The notes under the pieces: generated by a model | Seen by the model: the letters and a program-made list of their open reading frames with translations, nothing else | The model's database searches: none | What the model was told of the DNA's origin: nothing | Translations under genes and position numbers: made by a program | Virus record (IMG/VR): IMGVR_UViG_3300031973_000529 | Location: 1 to 21,558 of that record | Direction: 5' to 3' (one strand) | Origin: a virus | Length of the DNA: 21,558 bases | In this document: piece after piece, positions 1-4,792 of the stretch | How positions within the stretch are numbered: position 1 is the stretch's first letter | Layout: each line of letters opens with the position of its first letter

Positions 1-294
1 TTACCAGTTATGGATTTTAGAAACGCATCTATTCCGGCTGATAAAGTTAACATGATGGACGTTAATAAGGCTATTCAAAGATGTACAGTTAAAGCCATTG
101 CATTACACGGTTTAGGACTTTATATTTACGCTGGTGAAGATTTACCCGAAGAACCACAAAGAAAACAACCGTCTGAACAATTAAAAGAATGTAAAACGTT
201 AAAAGAATTGGCTGCGGTATTTACTGGATTAACTAGAACAGAACAGTCTGCAATGGTTTCTTTAAAAGATGAATTAAAAGCTAAATTATCATGA
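1..294 (+). CDS. Single-strand annealing protein, DUF1071/Sak3-like, C-terminal end (partial)
   Basis: The reading frame is open from base 1 and begins upstream of the window; the first ATG at base 10 is internal. The visible 97 residues open with a PVMDFRN-type segment and continue to MDVNKAIQRCTVKAIALHG and LGLYIYAGEDLPEE, which I recognise as the conserved C-terminal part of DUF1071 (Sak3-like) proteins. Family members bind single-stranded DNA and anneal homologous strands in phage recombination. A charged linker and a helical tail follow (ECKTLKELAAVFTGLTRTEQ), a layout common in SSAP C-termini. The stop overlaps the next start as ATGA (291-294), implying coupled translation. The N-terminal core is not visible, so the assignment rests on the C-terminal signature and on the neighbouring OB-fold gene. 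Confidence 0.8.
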   Translation, partial: LPVMDFRNASIPADKVNMMDVNKAIQRCTVKAIALHGLGLYIYAGEDLPEEPQRKQPSEQLKECKTLKELAAVFTGLTRTEQSAMVSLKDELKAKLS

Positions 295-515
295 AGCCAA
301 CAGATATAGTTACAATAAACACAACTTTTAAAATAACTGCTGAAAAGTTAATTGATTTTGAATTGCAGTTTAGAGAAATTGTAAATGTTATAGATTTTAA
401 ACACATTAGCAATACTGAGGAACTTTATAAAACAGATCCGAAATTTAAAAAATTAGTTAAGGCTAAAAAAGAAGCGACAAAACTTTGTGAATTATATATA
501 AATAGATATAATTAA
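291..515 (+). CDS. Small unknown protein in the recombination/replication operon
   Basis: A 74-aa, lysine-rich protein that I cannot assign to a family. It is predicted mostly helical, with no membrane segment, Cys pairs or signal peptide. The second half (KFKKLVKAKKEATKLCELY) looks like an amphipathic basic helix, which could fit DNA binding or a protein contact, but that is a guess. The start overlaps the stop of the upstream annealing protein by four bases (ATGA), so it is probably translated by coupling and belongs to the same early operon. Only three bases separate its stop from the ATG of the DUF3310 gene. Confidence 0.7.
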   Translation: MKPTDIVTINTTFKITAEKLIDFELQFREIVNVIDFKHISNTEELYKTDPKFKKLVKAKKEATKLCELYINRYN

Positions 516-518
516 ATT

Positions 519-734
519 ATGAAAAGAGCAACTCAAATACATTATGACAACGGAAAGGATTACGATGTTATAGACGTTATAAATGATTTTAACCTTAACT
601 TTTCAAGAGGAAACATTTTAAAGTATATTTGTAGAGCTGGAAAAAAGAAAGACGAACTACAAGATTTATTAAAAGCTAAAGATTATTTAGAGCGAGAAAT
701 TGAAAGAATAAGAATAAATAATAATAATAACTAA
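519..734 (+). CDS. DUF3310 family protein
   Basis: A 71-aa protein carrying the full DUF3310 pattern: an N-terminal HYDNGKDYDVIDVINDF, then LNFSRGNILKYICRAGKK, then a helix DLLKAKDYLEREIER. Phage genomes often label this family as a nucleotide-kinase-like or SaV-like protein, but to my knowledge its biochemical role is not established. Its length is normal for a stand-alone DUF3310 protein. It sits between the annealing protein and the SSB-like DUF3127 protein, so a role in nucleotide supply or DNA metabolism is a reasonable inference. The ATG at 519 follows the A/T-rich leader AATTAAATT, without a Shine-Dalgarno sequence. Confidence 0.85.
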   Translation: MKRATQIHYDNGKDYDVIDVINDFNLNFSRGNILKYICRAGKKKDELQDLLKAKDYLEREIERIRINNNNN

Positions 735-750
735 ATTAAATAAATAAATT

Positions 751-1104
751 ATGAGTGAATTATCAATTACAGGAAGTATTAAAAAGATTTTACCAATTGA
801 AAGCGGTACAGCTAAATCAACCGGTAACGAATGGCAAAAACAAAGTTTTATTGTATCTAATAAAGACGGATACGAAGGTAAAGAACAAATATTTTGTTTT
901 GAAGTATTTGGACAAGAAAAAGTTGAAAATCTTACTAAATACCAAAAAGAAGGCGATAATGTAAAAGTATCTTTTAACATTGGTACAAACGAATGGAAGG
1001 ATAAATATTTTACAAGTTTGTCAGCCTGGAGAATCGAGAAATTAAAATCAGAGACGACCACTAACGAACCTAAACAAGTTGAAGCTGGTGATTTACCTTT
1101 TTAA
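751..1104 (+). CDS. DUF3127 OB-fold protein, SSB-like
   Basis: A 117-aa protein matching DUF3127. It has an N-terminal beta-rich segment (ELSITGSIKKILPIESGT), the characteristic STGNEWQKQSFIV block at about residues 23-35, CFEVFG at about 50-55, then KVSFNIGTNEWKDKYFTSLSAWRIE. The fold is OB-like, and the family usually acts as, or is annotated as, a single-stranded DNA-binding protein in Bacteroidota and their phages. The C-terminus ends in an acidic, hydrophobic tip (EAGDLPF), like the partner-binding tail of SSB proteins. It is the last gene before a hairpin terminator at 1116. With the SSAP two genes upstream it probably forms the ssDNA-handling half of a recombination module. Confidence 0.85.
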   Translation: MSELSITGSIKKILPIESGTAKSTGNEWQKQSFIVSNKDGYEGKEQIFCFEVFGQEKVENLTKYQKEGDNVKVSFNIGTNEWKDKYFTSLSAWRIEKLKSETTTNEPKQVEAGDLPF

Positions 1105-1115
1105 TTAATTAATGC

Positions 1116-1150
1116 AATAGGGATGTTTAAATAGCATCCCTATTTTAATA
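1116..1150 (+). terminator. Hairpin terminator after the DUF3127 gene
   Basis: A perfect 10-bp stem, AATAGGGATG (1116-1125) paired with CATCCCTATT (1135-1144), encloses a 9-base loop and is followed by a short T/A tract. It lies 12 bases after the DUF3127 stop and 21 bases before the next ATG. The U-tract is short and interrupted, so read-through into the phosphoesterase gene is likely; I see no clear TAnnTTTG promoter between it and base 1171. Confidence 0.6.
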
Positions 1151-1170
1151 TTAACAAAAAACAAAAAAAC

Positions 1171-2397
1171 ATGAGTAAGTTAGTAAAATGGTTAAATAAA
1201 AAAGAAGCAGAAATATTAAATTTAAAAGTAAAAGAAAACGAATCTAACAGAAAACAAGCTCGTTATTACTTAACTCAAGAACAATGGGATTTTGTTTTAA
1301 GACAAAGAACTAAACCAAACAAACGTAAATTTGTAGAAACACAAAAAAAGTTTGATAAAGACGGTGAAATAGTTTCAACTGTTGAAAAATTACAATCTAA
1401 ACCAATTGATATACCGGAAGATTTTGAGGTTATAAAAATAAGCACTTCTAAAACAACGGGTCAACAGTGGGTTCAATATGCACCAAAAAAAGAAACACCT
1501 TCAGAAGTTGTTGAATCTTTTGATTTTAAAAGTATTATTAAAAAGTACATTAAACCAATAAAACAAAAGAAAGTAAAAAAACATGAAGAATCTAAAGATT
1601 TTGATACTTTAACTATTACTGATGTTCATATCGGAATGGATACAGATGTAGATAATAATACAATGTACTCAAAAGAATGGAACAAAGAAGAGTTAATGAA
1701 ATCTGCTGATATTGTAATTGAAAAAACTCTAGAAGAGCAAGAAAGCTCTATTTTATACGTTGATGAATTAGGCGACTTATTAGACGGTTTTAATGCACAA
1801 ACAACTAGGGGCGGACATTCTTTGCCTCAGAACATGACTAATGAGGAATGTTTTGATGCTGCTTTAGAATTTAAGCTAAAAATACTTTACGGATTAGTTG
1901 ATAATTACCAGGAAATACATTTTAATAATATTTGTAATGACAATCATTCCGGTGCCTTTGGTTATTTTGTTAATAAAGCATTCAAACAAATTGCAGAATT
2001 ACAGTTTACAAATGTAACGGTAACAAATCACAGAAAGTTTATAAATCATTATTTTGTAAATGATATTTGTTTTATTATTACTCATGGTAAAGATGACAAA
2101 TCTTTAAAATTTGGTTTTAAGCCTCATTTAGATTTAAAAGGAGCTGAAAAAATAGATCAGTACTGTAAACAAAATAAAATATATAAAAATTCTGATTTAG
2201 TTATATTTAAAAAAGGTGATTCTCACCAGGCATTGTTTGATATGTGTACTTCTGACGACTTTTATTATTTTAATTATCCAGCTTTATCACCAAGTTCTAA
2301 CTGGATAAAGAATAATTTTAAACTAGGTAGAAGAGGTTTTGTAAACGAATCTTTTAAAGGTTTAAAGAATTACATGAAATTTAACTTTATTAAATAA
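1171..2397 (+). CDS. Calcineurin-like metallophosphoesterase
   Basis: A 408-aa protein with metallophosphoesterase metal-binding motifs in order: DVHIG (D151-x-H153), LGDLLD (G201-D202, D205), CNDNHSG (N258-H259), THGKDD (H305) and KGDSHQ (H352). This pattern defines the dinuclear-metal fold used by phosphodiesterases, nucleases such as Mre11/SbcD, and protein phosphatases. Residues 1-140 form a basic, Lys/Gln-rich N-terminal region without a recognised domain, which may bind nucleic acid. Because it follows an annealing protein and an SSB-like protein, a nuclease role in recombination or replication is my preferred inference; a phosphatase cannot be excluded. It has a short A-rich leader and no Shine-Dalgarno sequence. 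Confidence 0.8.
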   Translation: MSKLVKWLNKKEAEILNLKVKENESNRKQARYYLTQEQWDFVLRQRTKPNKRKFVETQKKFDKDGEIVSTVEKLQSKPIDIPEDFEVIKISTSKTTGQQWVQYAPKKETPSEVVESFDFKSIIKKYIKPIKQKKVKKHEESKDFDTLTITDVHIGMDTDVDNNTMYSKEWNKEELMKSADIVIEKTLEEQESSILYVDELGDLLDGFNAQTTRGGHSLPQNMTNEECFDAALEFKLKILYGLVDNYQEIHFNNICNDNHSGAFGYFVNKAFKQIAELQFTNVTVTNHRKFINHYFVNDICFIITHGKDDKSLKFGFKPHLDLKGAEKIDQYCKQNKIYKNSDLVIFKKGDSHQALFDMCTSDDFYYFNYPALSPSSNWIKNNFKLGRRGFVNESFKGLKNYMKFNFIK

Positions 2398-2453
2398 AAT
2401 TGATTATATTTGTAAATCTTCTCACGAAGTTTTCATATTTAGTTTTAGTTTTT

Positions 2454-2484
2454 ACCCGTCTATTTGTTTAGATGGGTTTTTTTT
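2454..2484 (+). terminator. Rho-independent terminator after the phosphoesterase
   Basis: The stem ACCCGTCTA (2454-2462) pairs with TAGATGGGT (2469-2477, one G-U pair) around a 6-base loop, followed directly by a run of eight T (2477-2484). It lies 56 bases after the phosphoesterase stop and is the strongest + strand terminator in the window. Confidence 0.85.
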
Positions 2485-2512
2485 GTAGTTAATAAAATCT
2501 TTTATATATTTG
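2482..2512 (+). promoter_or_regulatory. Bacteroidota-type promoter for the small-gene operon
   Basis: TTTG (2482-2485), a 19-base spacer and TATATTTG (2505-2512) match the known Bacteroidota primary sigma factor pattern (-33 TTTG, -7 TAnnTTTG, spacing about 19). The first gene starts at 2533, giving a leader of roughly 15 bases. The -33 element is built from the end of the preceding terminator's T tract, so termination and re-initiation are packed together. Confidence 0.8.
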
Positions 2513-2532
2513 TTTGACTAAAATATAAAACT

Positions 2533-2772
2533 ATGAATGAAACAGAATATTTACTATCTACACAAGTAAATACAAATAGATTAAAACAATCAATAAAACA
2601 AATAGATATGCACAACAAACCTTTAAAGATTACATTAGAATTTTATAATAAGAAAATATCTACACAAGTAGACCATTCAGATTTAGAACTTGATGAATTG
2701 CACGAGTTATGGCTTGAGATTGTCAGAGGCATGGGATACCATAACGATACAATAAAAGAATTTTATGAGTAG
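2533..2772 (+). CDS. Small unknown acidic phage protein
   Basis: A 79-aa protein, the first gene behind the promoter at 2482-2512. I cannot name a function. The second half reads HSDLELDELHELWLEIVRGMGYHNDTIKEFYE. That pattern (a beta strand, then D-x-x-L-D-E-L followed by a helix with a Gly-Met-Gly-Tyr turn) is of a kind I associate with small uncharacterised Bacteroidota phage proteins. There is no membrane segment, Cys motif or obvious nucleic-acid-binding signature. It is followed by three even smaller genes on the same strand, consistent with an early-expressed accessory cluster. Confidence 0.65.
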   Translation: MNETEYLLSTQVNTNRLKQSIKQIDMHNKPLKITLEFYNKKISTQVDHSDLELDELHELWLEIVRGMGYHNDTIKEFYE

Positions 2773-2838
2773 AAATACCAACATAAAAAATAAAATAAAT
2801 AGATAACGATAGTAAAAACAAACAATAAATATATAGAT

Positions 2839-2991
2839 ATGACAACAATGATAGTAAACGGAGACAGATATTTAATAAATACTGAAATGAGTGATAAAGC
2901 TCAAGATGAAGTAGTACAAAGAATTTTAGAAAGGTATCCAAATAATGCGGATATTGAATTTCAGCCTCCAACATTTCAAGATGTAATATAA
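2839..2991 (+). CDS. Very small unknown protein (50 aa)
   Basis: ATG at 2839 to TAA at 2989-2991 encodes 50 residues beginning MTTMIVNGDRY and ending FQPPTFQDVI. The first half looks like a beta hairpin (IVNGDRYLINTE), followed by a helix (DKAQDEVVQRILERY) and an acidic tail. The family is unknown. The ATG follows an A-rich leader (AATATATAGAT) typical of this phage's starts, and the next gene begins 11 bases later with the same kind of A/T leader. Codon use resembles its neighbours, which supports it as coding despite its size. Confidence 0.55.
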   Translation: MTTMIVNGDRYLINTEMSDKAQDEVVQRILERYPNNADIEFQPPTFQDVI

Positions 2992-3002
2992 ATAACTAAA
3001 TT

Positions 3003-3131
3003 ATGAGTTTAGAAGCAAAAGAATTTTTAGATAATAAACAAGAGCAGCACTTTAAACAATTTGGTGTTTACGCAGATGTAACTAGTAAGTTAGCTGAATG
3101 GATGCAAGAATATAAAGATAAACAATTATGA
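3003..3131 (+). CDS. Very small unknown protein (42 aa)
   Basis: ATG at 3003 to TGA at 3129-3131 encodes 42 residues (MSLEAKEFLDN ... EWMQEYKDKQL). It is predicted almost wholly helical and highly charged, with no Cys, membrane segment or known motif. The stop overlaps the start of the next gene as ATGA (3128-3131), which is good evidence that both are translated, since the same four-base overlap joins several confident genes here. The A/T leader AACTAAATT precedes the start. Function unknown; charged helical peptides of this size in phages are often modulators of host proteins, but nothing specific supports that here. Confidence 0.55.
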   Translation: MSLEAKEFLDNKQEQHFKQFGVYADVTSKLAEWMQEYKDKQL

Positions 3132-3286
3132 ACGTAGAAATATTTATAGTATCAATATTATTAGGCTTGTTAGGTTTTGCATTAGGATATGCAAAAGGGA
3201 GCGAAGTAATGACAAGACATATAAGACAAGCTTTTAGAGATGAAGGTTATGATTACGAAAAGTTTTACAATGTAATTAATAAATAA
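3128..3286 (+). CDS. Small single-span membrane protein (52 aa)
   Basis: ATG at 3128 overlaps the previous stop (ATGA); TAA is at 3284-3286. The 52-residue product starts MNVEIFIVSILLGLLGFALGYAKG, a clear hydrophobic span at about residues 4-21 with small-residue spacing (G13, G16, G20) that could support helix packing. The cytoplasmic-type tail (VMTRHIRQAFRDEGYDYEKFY) is charged. It has no lipobox and no cleavable signal. It could be an extra lysis regulator or antiholin-like peptide, or a membrane-located early protein. It ends just before the convergent lysis genes but is transcribed oppositely to them, so I do not assign it to lysis. Confidence 0.6.
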   Translation: MNVEIFIVSILLGLLGFALGYAKGSEVMTRHIRQAFRDEGYDYEKFYNVINK

Positions 3287-3305
3287 GTATATTATTTTAT
3301 ACATT

Positions 3306-3326
3306 TATACATTTTATGTATATTTT
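3306..3326. terminator. Weak hairpin between converging operons
   Basis: TATACAT (3306-3312) pairs with ATGTATA (3316-3322) around a 3-base loop, followed by TTTT. It lies in the 49-base gap between the + strand stop at 3286 and the - strand stop at 3336. The stem is pure A/T apart from one G-C pair, so it is weak and can serve at best as a partial terminator. Confidence 0.35.
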
Positions 3327-3335
3327 CATGTACAA

Positions 3336-3779
3336 TTACTTAATATATTTATCTATTATTTTTCTAGCAAATGATCTAAAACCTAAAACATCAATTACAA
3401 TAGCCCCTAAAACATATTTATACCAATTTGGTAACTTGTCTAAGTTCTCATAAGAAACTCTTATATCGTCTGACAGATTAGTATATTCTGAACTATTATA
3501 AGCTATTATAAAAGGGGTTATTGTTGCAATAACTACCGGAACTAAAAACAAGTACGTTATAACCTCATCTTTTAAGCTGTGTTTTTTATCCTGTGCTGTT
3601 ATCAAATCTATTTGATTATCTGAATCAGTATTTGATAGTATTCTGTCAACTTGAGCCTTTGTTTGTGCCTCTATTATAGAATGTTCCTGTTTAGCCTTTA
3701 AACGCTTTAATTCAGCCCTATTATTTAAAGCATCTTTGCCAATTCCTAAAAGATTTCCTAAAATTTGTAATATCTTCAT
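3336..3779 (-). CDS. Putative holin, GTA/3TM holin-like
   Basis: A 147-aa protein. Residues 1-50 are an amphipathic, charged N-terminal region (including KRLKAKQEHSIIEAQTKAQV). A membrane span lies at about 74-94 (VITYLFLVPVVIATITPFII), followed by a polar loop with NWYKY, and a second hydrophobic segment at about 119-136 (YVLGAIVIDVLGF). The C-terminus is basic. This layout resembles the GTA_holin_3TM family: helical N-terminus, P-containing first span, PxWYKY-like motif, and a second span ending in GxRS. Its role would be timed permeabilisation of the inner membrane to release the endolysin. It is the last gene of the long minus-strand late region, near the M15 endolysin, which supports a lysis role. 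The repeat-rich leader upstream suggests special control. Confidence 0.7.
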   Translation of the reverse strand: MKILQILGNLLGIGKDALNNRAELKRLKAKQEHSIIEAQTKAQVDRILSNTDSDNQIDLITAQDKKHSLKDEVITYLFLVPVVIATITPFIIAYNSSEYTNLSDDIRVSYENLDKLPNWYKYVLGAIVIDVLGFRSFARKIIDKYIK

Positions 3780-3859
3780 AATTTACTCTTGTTTAAAATA
3801 TTTTAAAAACACAAACTATTAGTTTGTATATTCCTATAAATTTACTCTTGTTTAAAATA
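3780..3859. repeat. 21-bp direct repeat pair
   Basis: Identical 21-base units at 3780-3800 and 3839-3859; identity breaks at the next base on the right (T versus C). The downstream minus-strand copy immediately precedes the holin start codon. Confidence 0.85.
3811..3827. repeat. 17-bp dyad (operator- or hairpin-like)
   Basis: ACAAACTA (3811-3818), one central base, then TAGTTTGT (3820-3827), a perfect 8-base inverted repeat. On the minus strand it is followed by GTTTTT, so as RNA it could act as a short attenuator hairpin; as DNA it could be a protein-binding dyad. Confidence 0.6.
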
Positions 3860-3923
3860 CATGGGTAATTAATACCCTTGTTATAAAATTAAATTATACC
3901 CATAATGATATAATATAACCTAA

Positions 3924-4040
3924 TTACCTAAAAATTATACCCGATATGATATAAACTAAATGAACAAACCAAGTACATAATACTAATAACTTTGGATATT
4001 TTACACAGTCTGTTCTTATGATTGCTCCCATAATAAACAT
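3924..4040 (-). CDS. Possible small membrane peptide in the lysis cassette (38 aa)
   Basis: The frame from ATG (4040-4038) to TAA (3926-3924) encodes 38 residues starting MFIMGAIIRTDC, with a hydrophobic span LLVLCTWFVHLVYIISGIIF near the C-terminus. The frame stays open upstream into the end of the endolysin gene, where a TTG could also serve as start; an AAGAGGA stretch lies about 14 bases before the ATG. It sits between the endolysin and the 3TM holin, where small lysis regulators are common. No homologue comes to mind and codon evidence is limited, so it could be a chance frame. Confidence 0.35.
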   Translation of the reverse strand: MFIMGAIIRTDCVKYPKLLVLCTWFVHLVYIISGIIFR

Positions 4041-4060
4041 AATTGTATGAAATAATCCTC

Positions 4061-4384
4061 TTAATAAGTCCAAATTACGTTTTGTGATTTATCTAAATCT
4101 AAATCAACGTGAATAAATGTATCTGCTATTCCTATACGGCTAAATCCAACTGCTAATAAAGCATCTAATATTAAAAATCGTGTTCTACTATCTTTTGCTT
4201 TTATATCTACTGCTAATCCTTTTATATGGCTTGAAGTAGGGTTTTTAATACTTTCCGGATGTCCTGGGCTTCTATAAGCAGAATTTATAATAAAAGGTAT
4301 TCCAGCGTATTCTCTTGCCTCGTCTAATTTAGCAAGAAAATCTAAATTCATATTTTCCTCTATATTTTTAAAGTATTTACTCAT
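4061..4384 (-). CDS. Endolysin, peptidase M15 family
   Basis: A compact 107-aa single-domain M15 (Peptidase_M15_3-like) enzyme. The zinc-site pattern is clear: SAYRSPGHP (about residues 35-43), then SSHIKGLAVDIKA giving H53 and D60, and FIHVDLD giving H92 with D94 next to it. These enzymes cleave peptide cross-links in peptidoglycan (D-Ala-D-Ala or L-Ala-D-Glu peptidases). There is no signal peptide and no separate cell-wall-binding domain, so export depends on a holin. Its ATG overlaps the stop of the upstream one-span holin-like gene (ATGA, 4381-4384), and the 3TM holin lies downstream, forming a lysis cassette. The length is at the short end for the family. Confidence 0.9.
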   Translation of the reverse strand: MSKYFKNIEENMNLDFLAKLDEAREYAGIPFIINSAYRSPGHPESIKNPTSSHIKGLAVDIKAKDSRTRFLILDALLAVGFSRIGIADTFIHVDLDLDKSQNVIWTY

Positions 4385-4533
4385 TCTTTTTCTGATAGTT
4401 TAATAATCTTCAAAACAGTATAAACAATAGTAACTATTAATAATGTTAATTTTAACCAATTTTCAACATTTGTAAAACTTACTGAAAACGCAGCAAAGTT
4501 TATAAATCCTATTTTTAAATCATTAATGTCCAT
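4381..4533 (-). CDS. One-span holin-like protein (50 aa)
   Basis: ATG at 4533-4531 to TGA at 4383-4381 encodes 50 residues: MDINDLKIGFINFAAFSVSF, then a single hydrophobic helix at about 29-45 (LTLLIVTIVYTVLKII), and a charged tail KLSEKE. The stop overlaps the endolysin start as ATGA, a strong sign of coupled translation. Small one-span proteins directly before an endolysin are typical class III-type holins or holin partners; an N-terminal N-x-x-W motif before the span and a Y-x-x-x-K at its end are common in such phage peptides. A second, larger holin candidate lies at 3336-3779, so this may be a co-holin or antiholin. Confidence 0.65.
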   Translation of the reverse strand: MDINDLKIGFINFAAFSVSFTNVENWLKLTLLIVTIVYTVLKIIKLSEKE

Positions 4534-4544
4534 AATATATGATT

Positions 4545-4778
4545 TTATAACTCATTTTGTTCATCGGATTCAAGAAATGGATAAATATTATTATTATTTA
4601 AAACTTCTAGCCAAATTTGTTCATCCTCATAAAAATCCATTTCATTCCAGGGTGAATCCATTGTTTGAGTTGGTGTAACTGAGCCATAAGTATGTATTTC
4701 AGTTCTATTATTATTCCAACCTATAAACCAAGTTTCTATTTCCGGTTTGTTTAATCCTGTTCCTTTTAAATTTTCCAT
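4545..4778 (-). CDS. Small unknown acidic protein after the tail fibre gene
   Basis: A 77-aa, Asn/Glu-rich, acidic protein with several Trp residues (WFIGWNNN, SPWNEMDFY, EQIWLEVL). It has no signal, membrane span or recognised domain. It starts 14 bases after the stop of the DUF285 repeat protein and is followed 11 bases later by the lysis genes. Its place directly after the presumed receptor-binding gene suggests a chaperone or accessory for that protein, or a small virion component, but this is inference from position only. Confidence 0.65.
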   Translation of the reverse strand: MENLKGTGLNKPEIETWFIGWNNNRTEIHTYGSVTPTQTMDSPWNEMDFYEDEQIWLEVLNNNNIYPFLESDEQNEL

Positions 4779-4792
4779 TTTATATATATATA

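Larger units (their letters stand above)
3780..3923 (-). promoter_or_regulatory. Repeat- and dyad-rich leader of the 3TM holin gene
   Basis: These 144 bases hold no convincing gene. They contain an exact 21-base direct repeat (3780-3800 and 3839-3859, 59-base period), a near-perfect dyad ACAAACTA-T-TAGTTTGT (3811-3827) between the copies, a GGGTA/TACCC dyad (3863-3877), and the first copy of AAATTATACCC (3891-3901; the second at 3932-3942 lies just outside). One copy of the 21-base repeat abuts the holin ATG and includes its translation-initiation region (minus-strand AACAAGAGTAAATT). No TAnnTTTG box is clear. A role in holin timing is inference. Confidence 0.45.

Noticed and set aside
687-1061. 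124-aa minus-strand ORF opposite the DUF3310 and DUF3127 genes
   Set aside because: It is antisense to two well-supported genes, has no leader or partner, and its composition follows the complement of the real genes.
3780-4060. tRNA or attachment site in the gap before the holin
   Set aside because: There is no T-loop GTTCGA-type sequence or cloverleaf, and nothing resembles a tRNA 3' end; the short repeats are better read as a leader structure.
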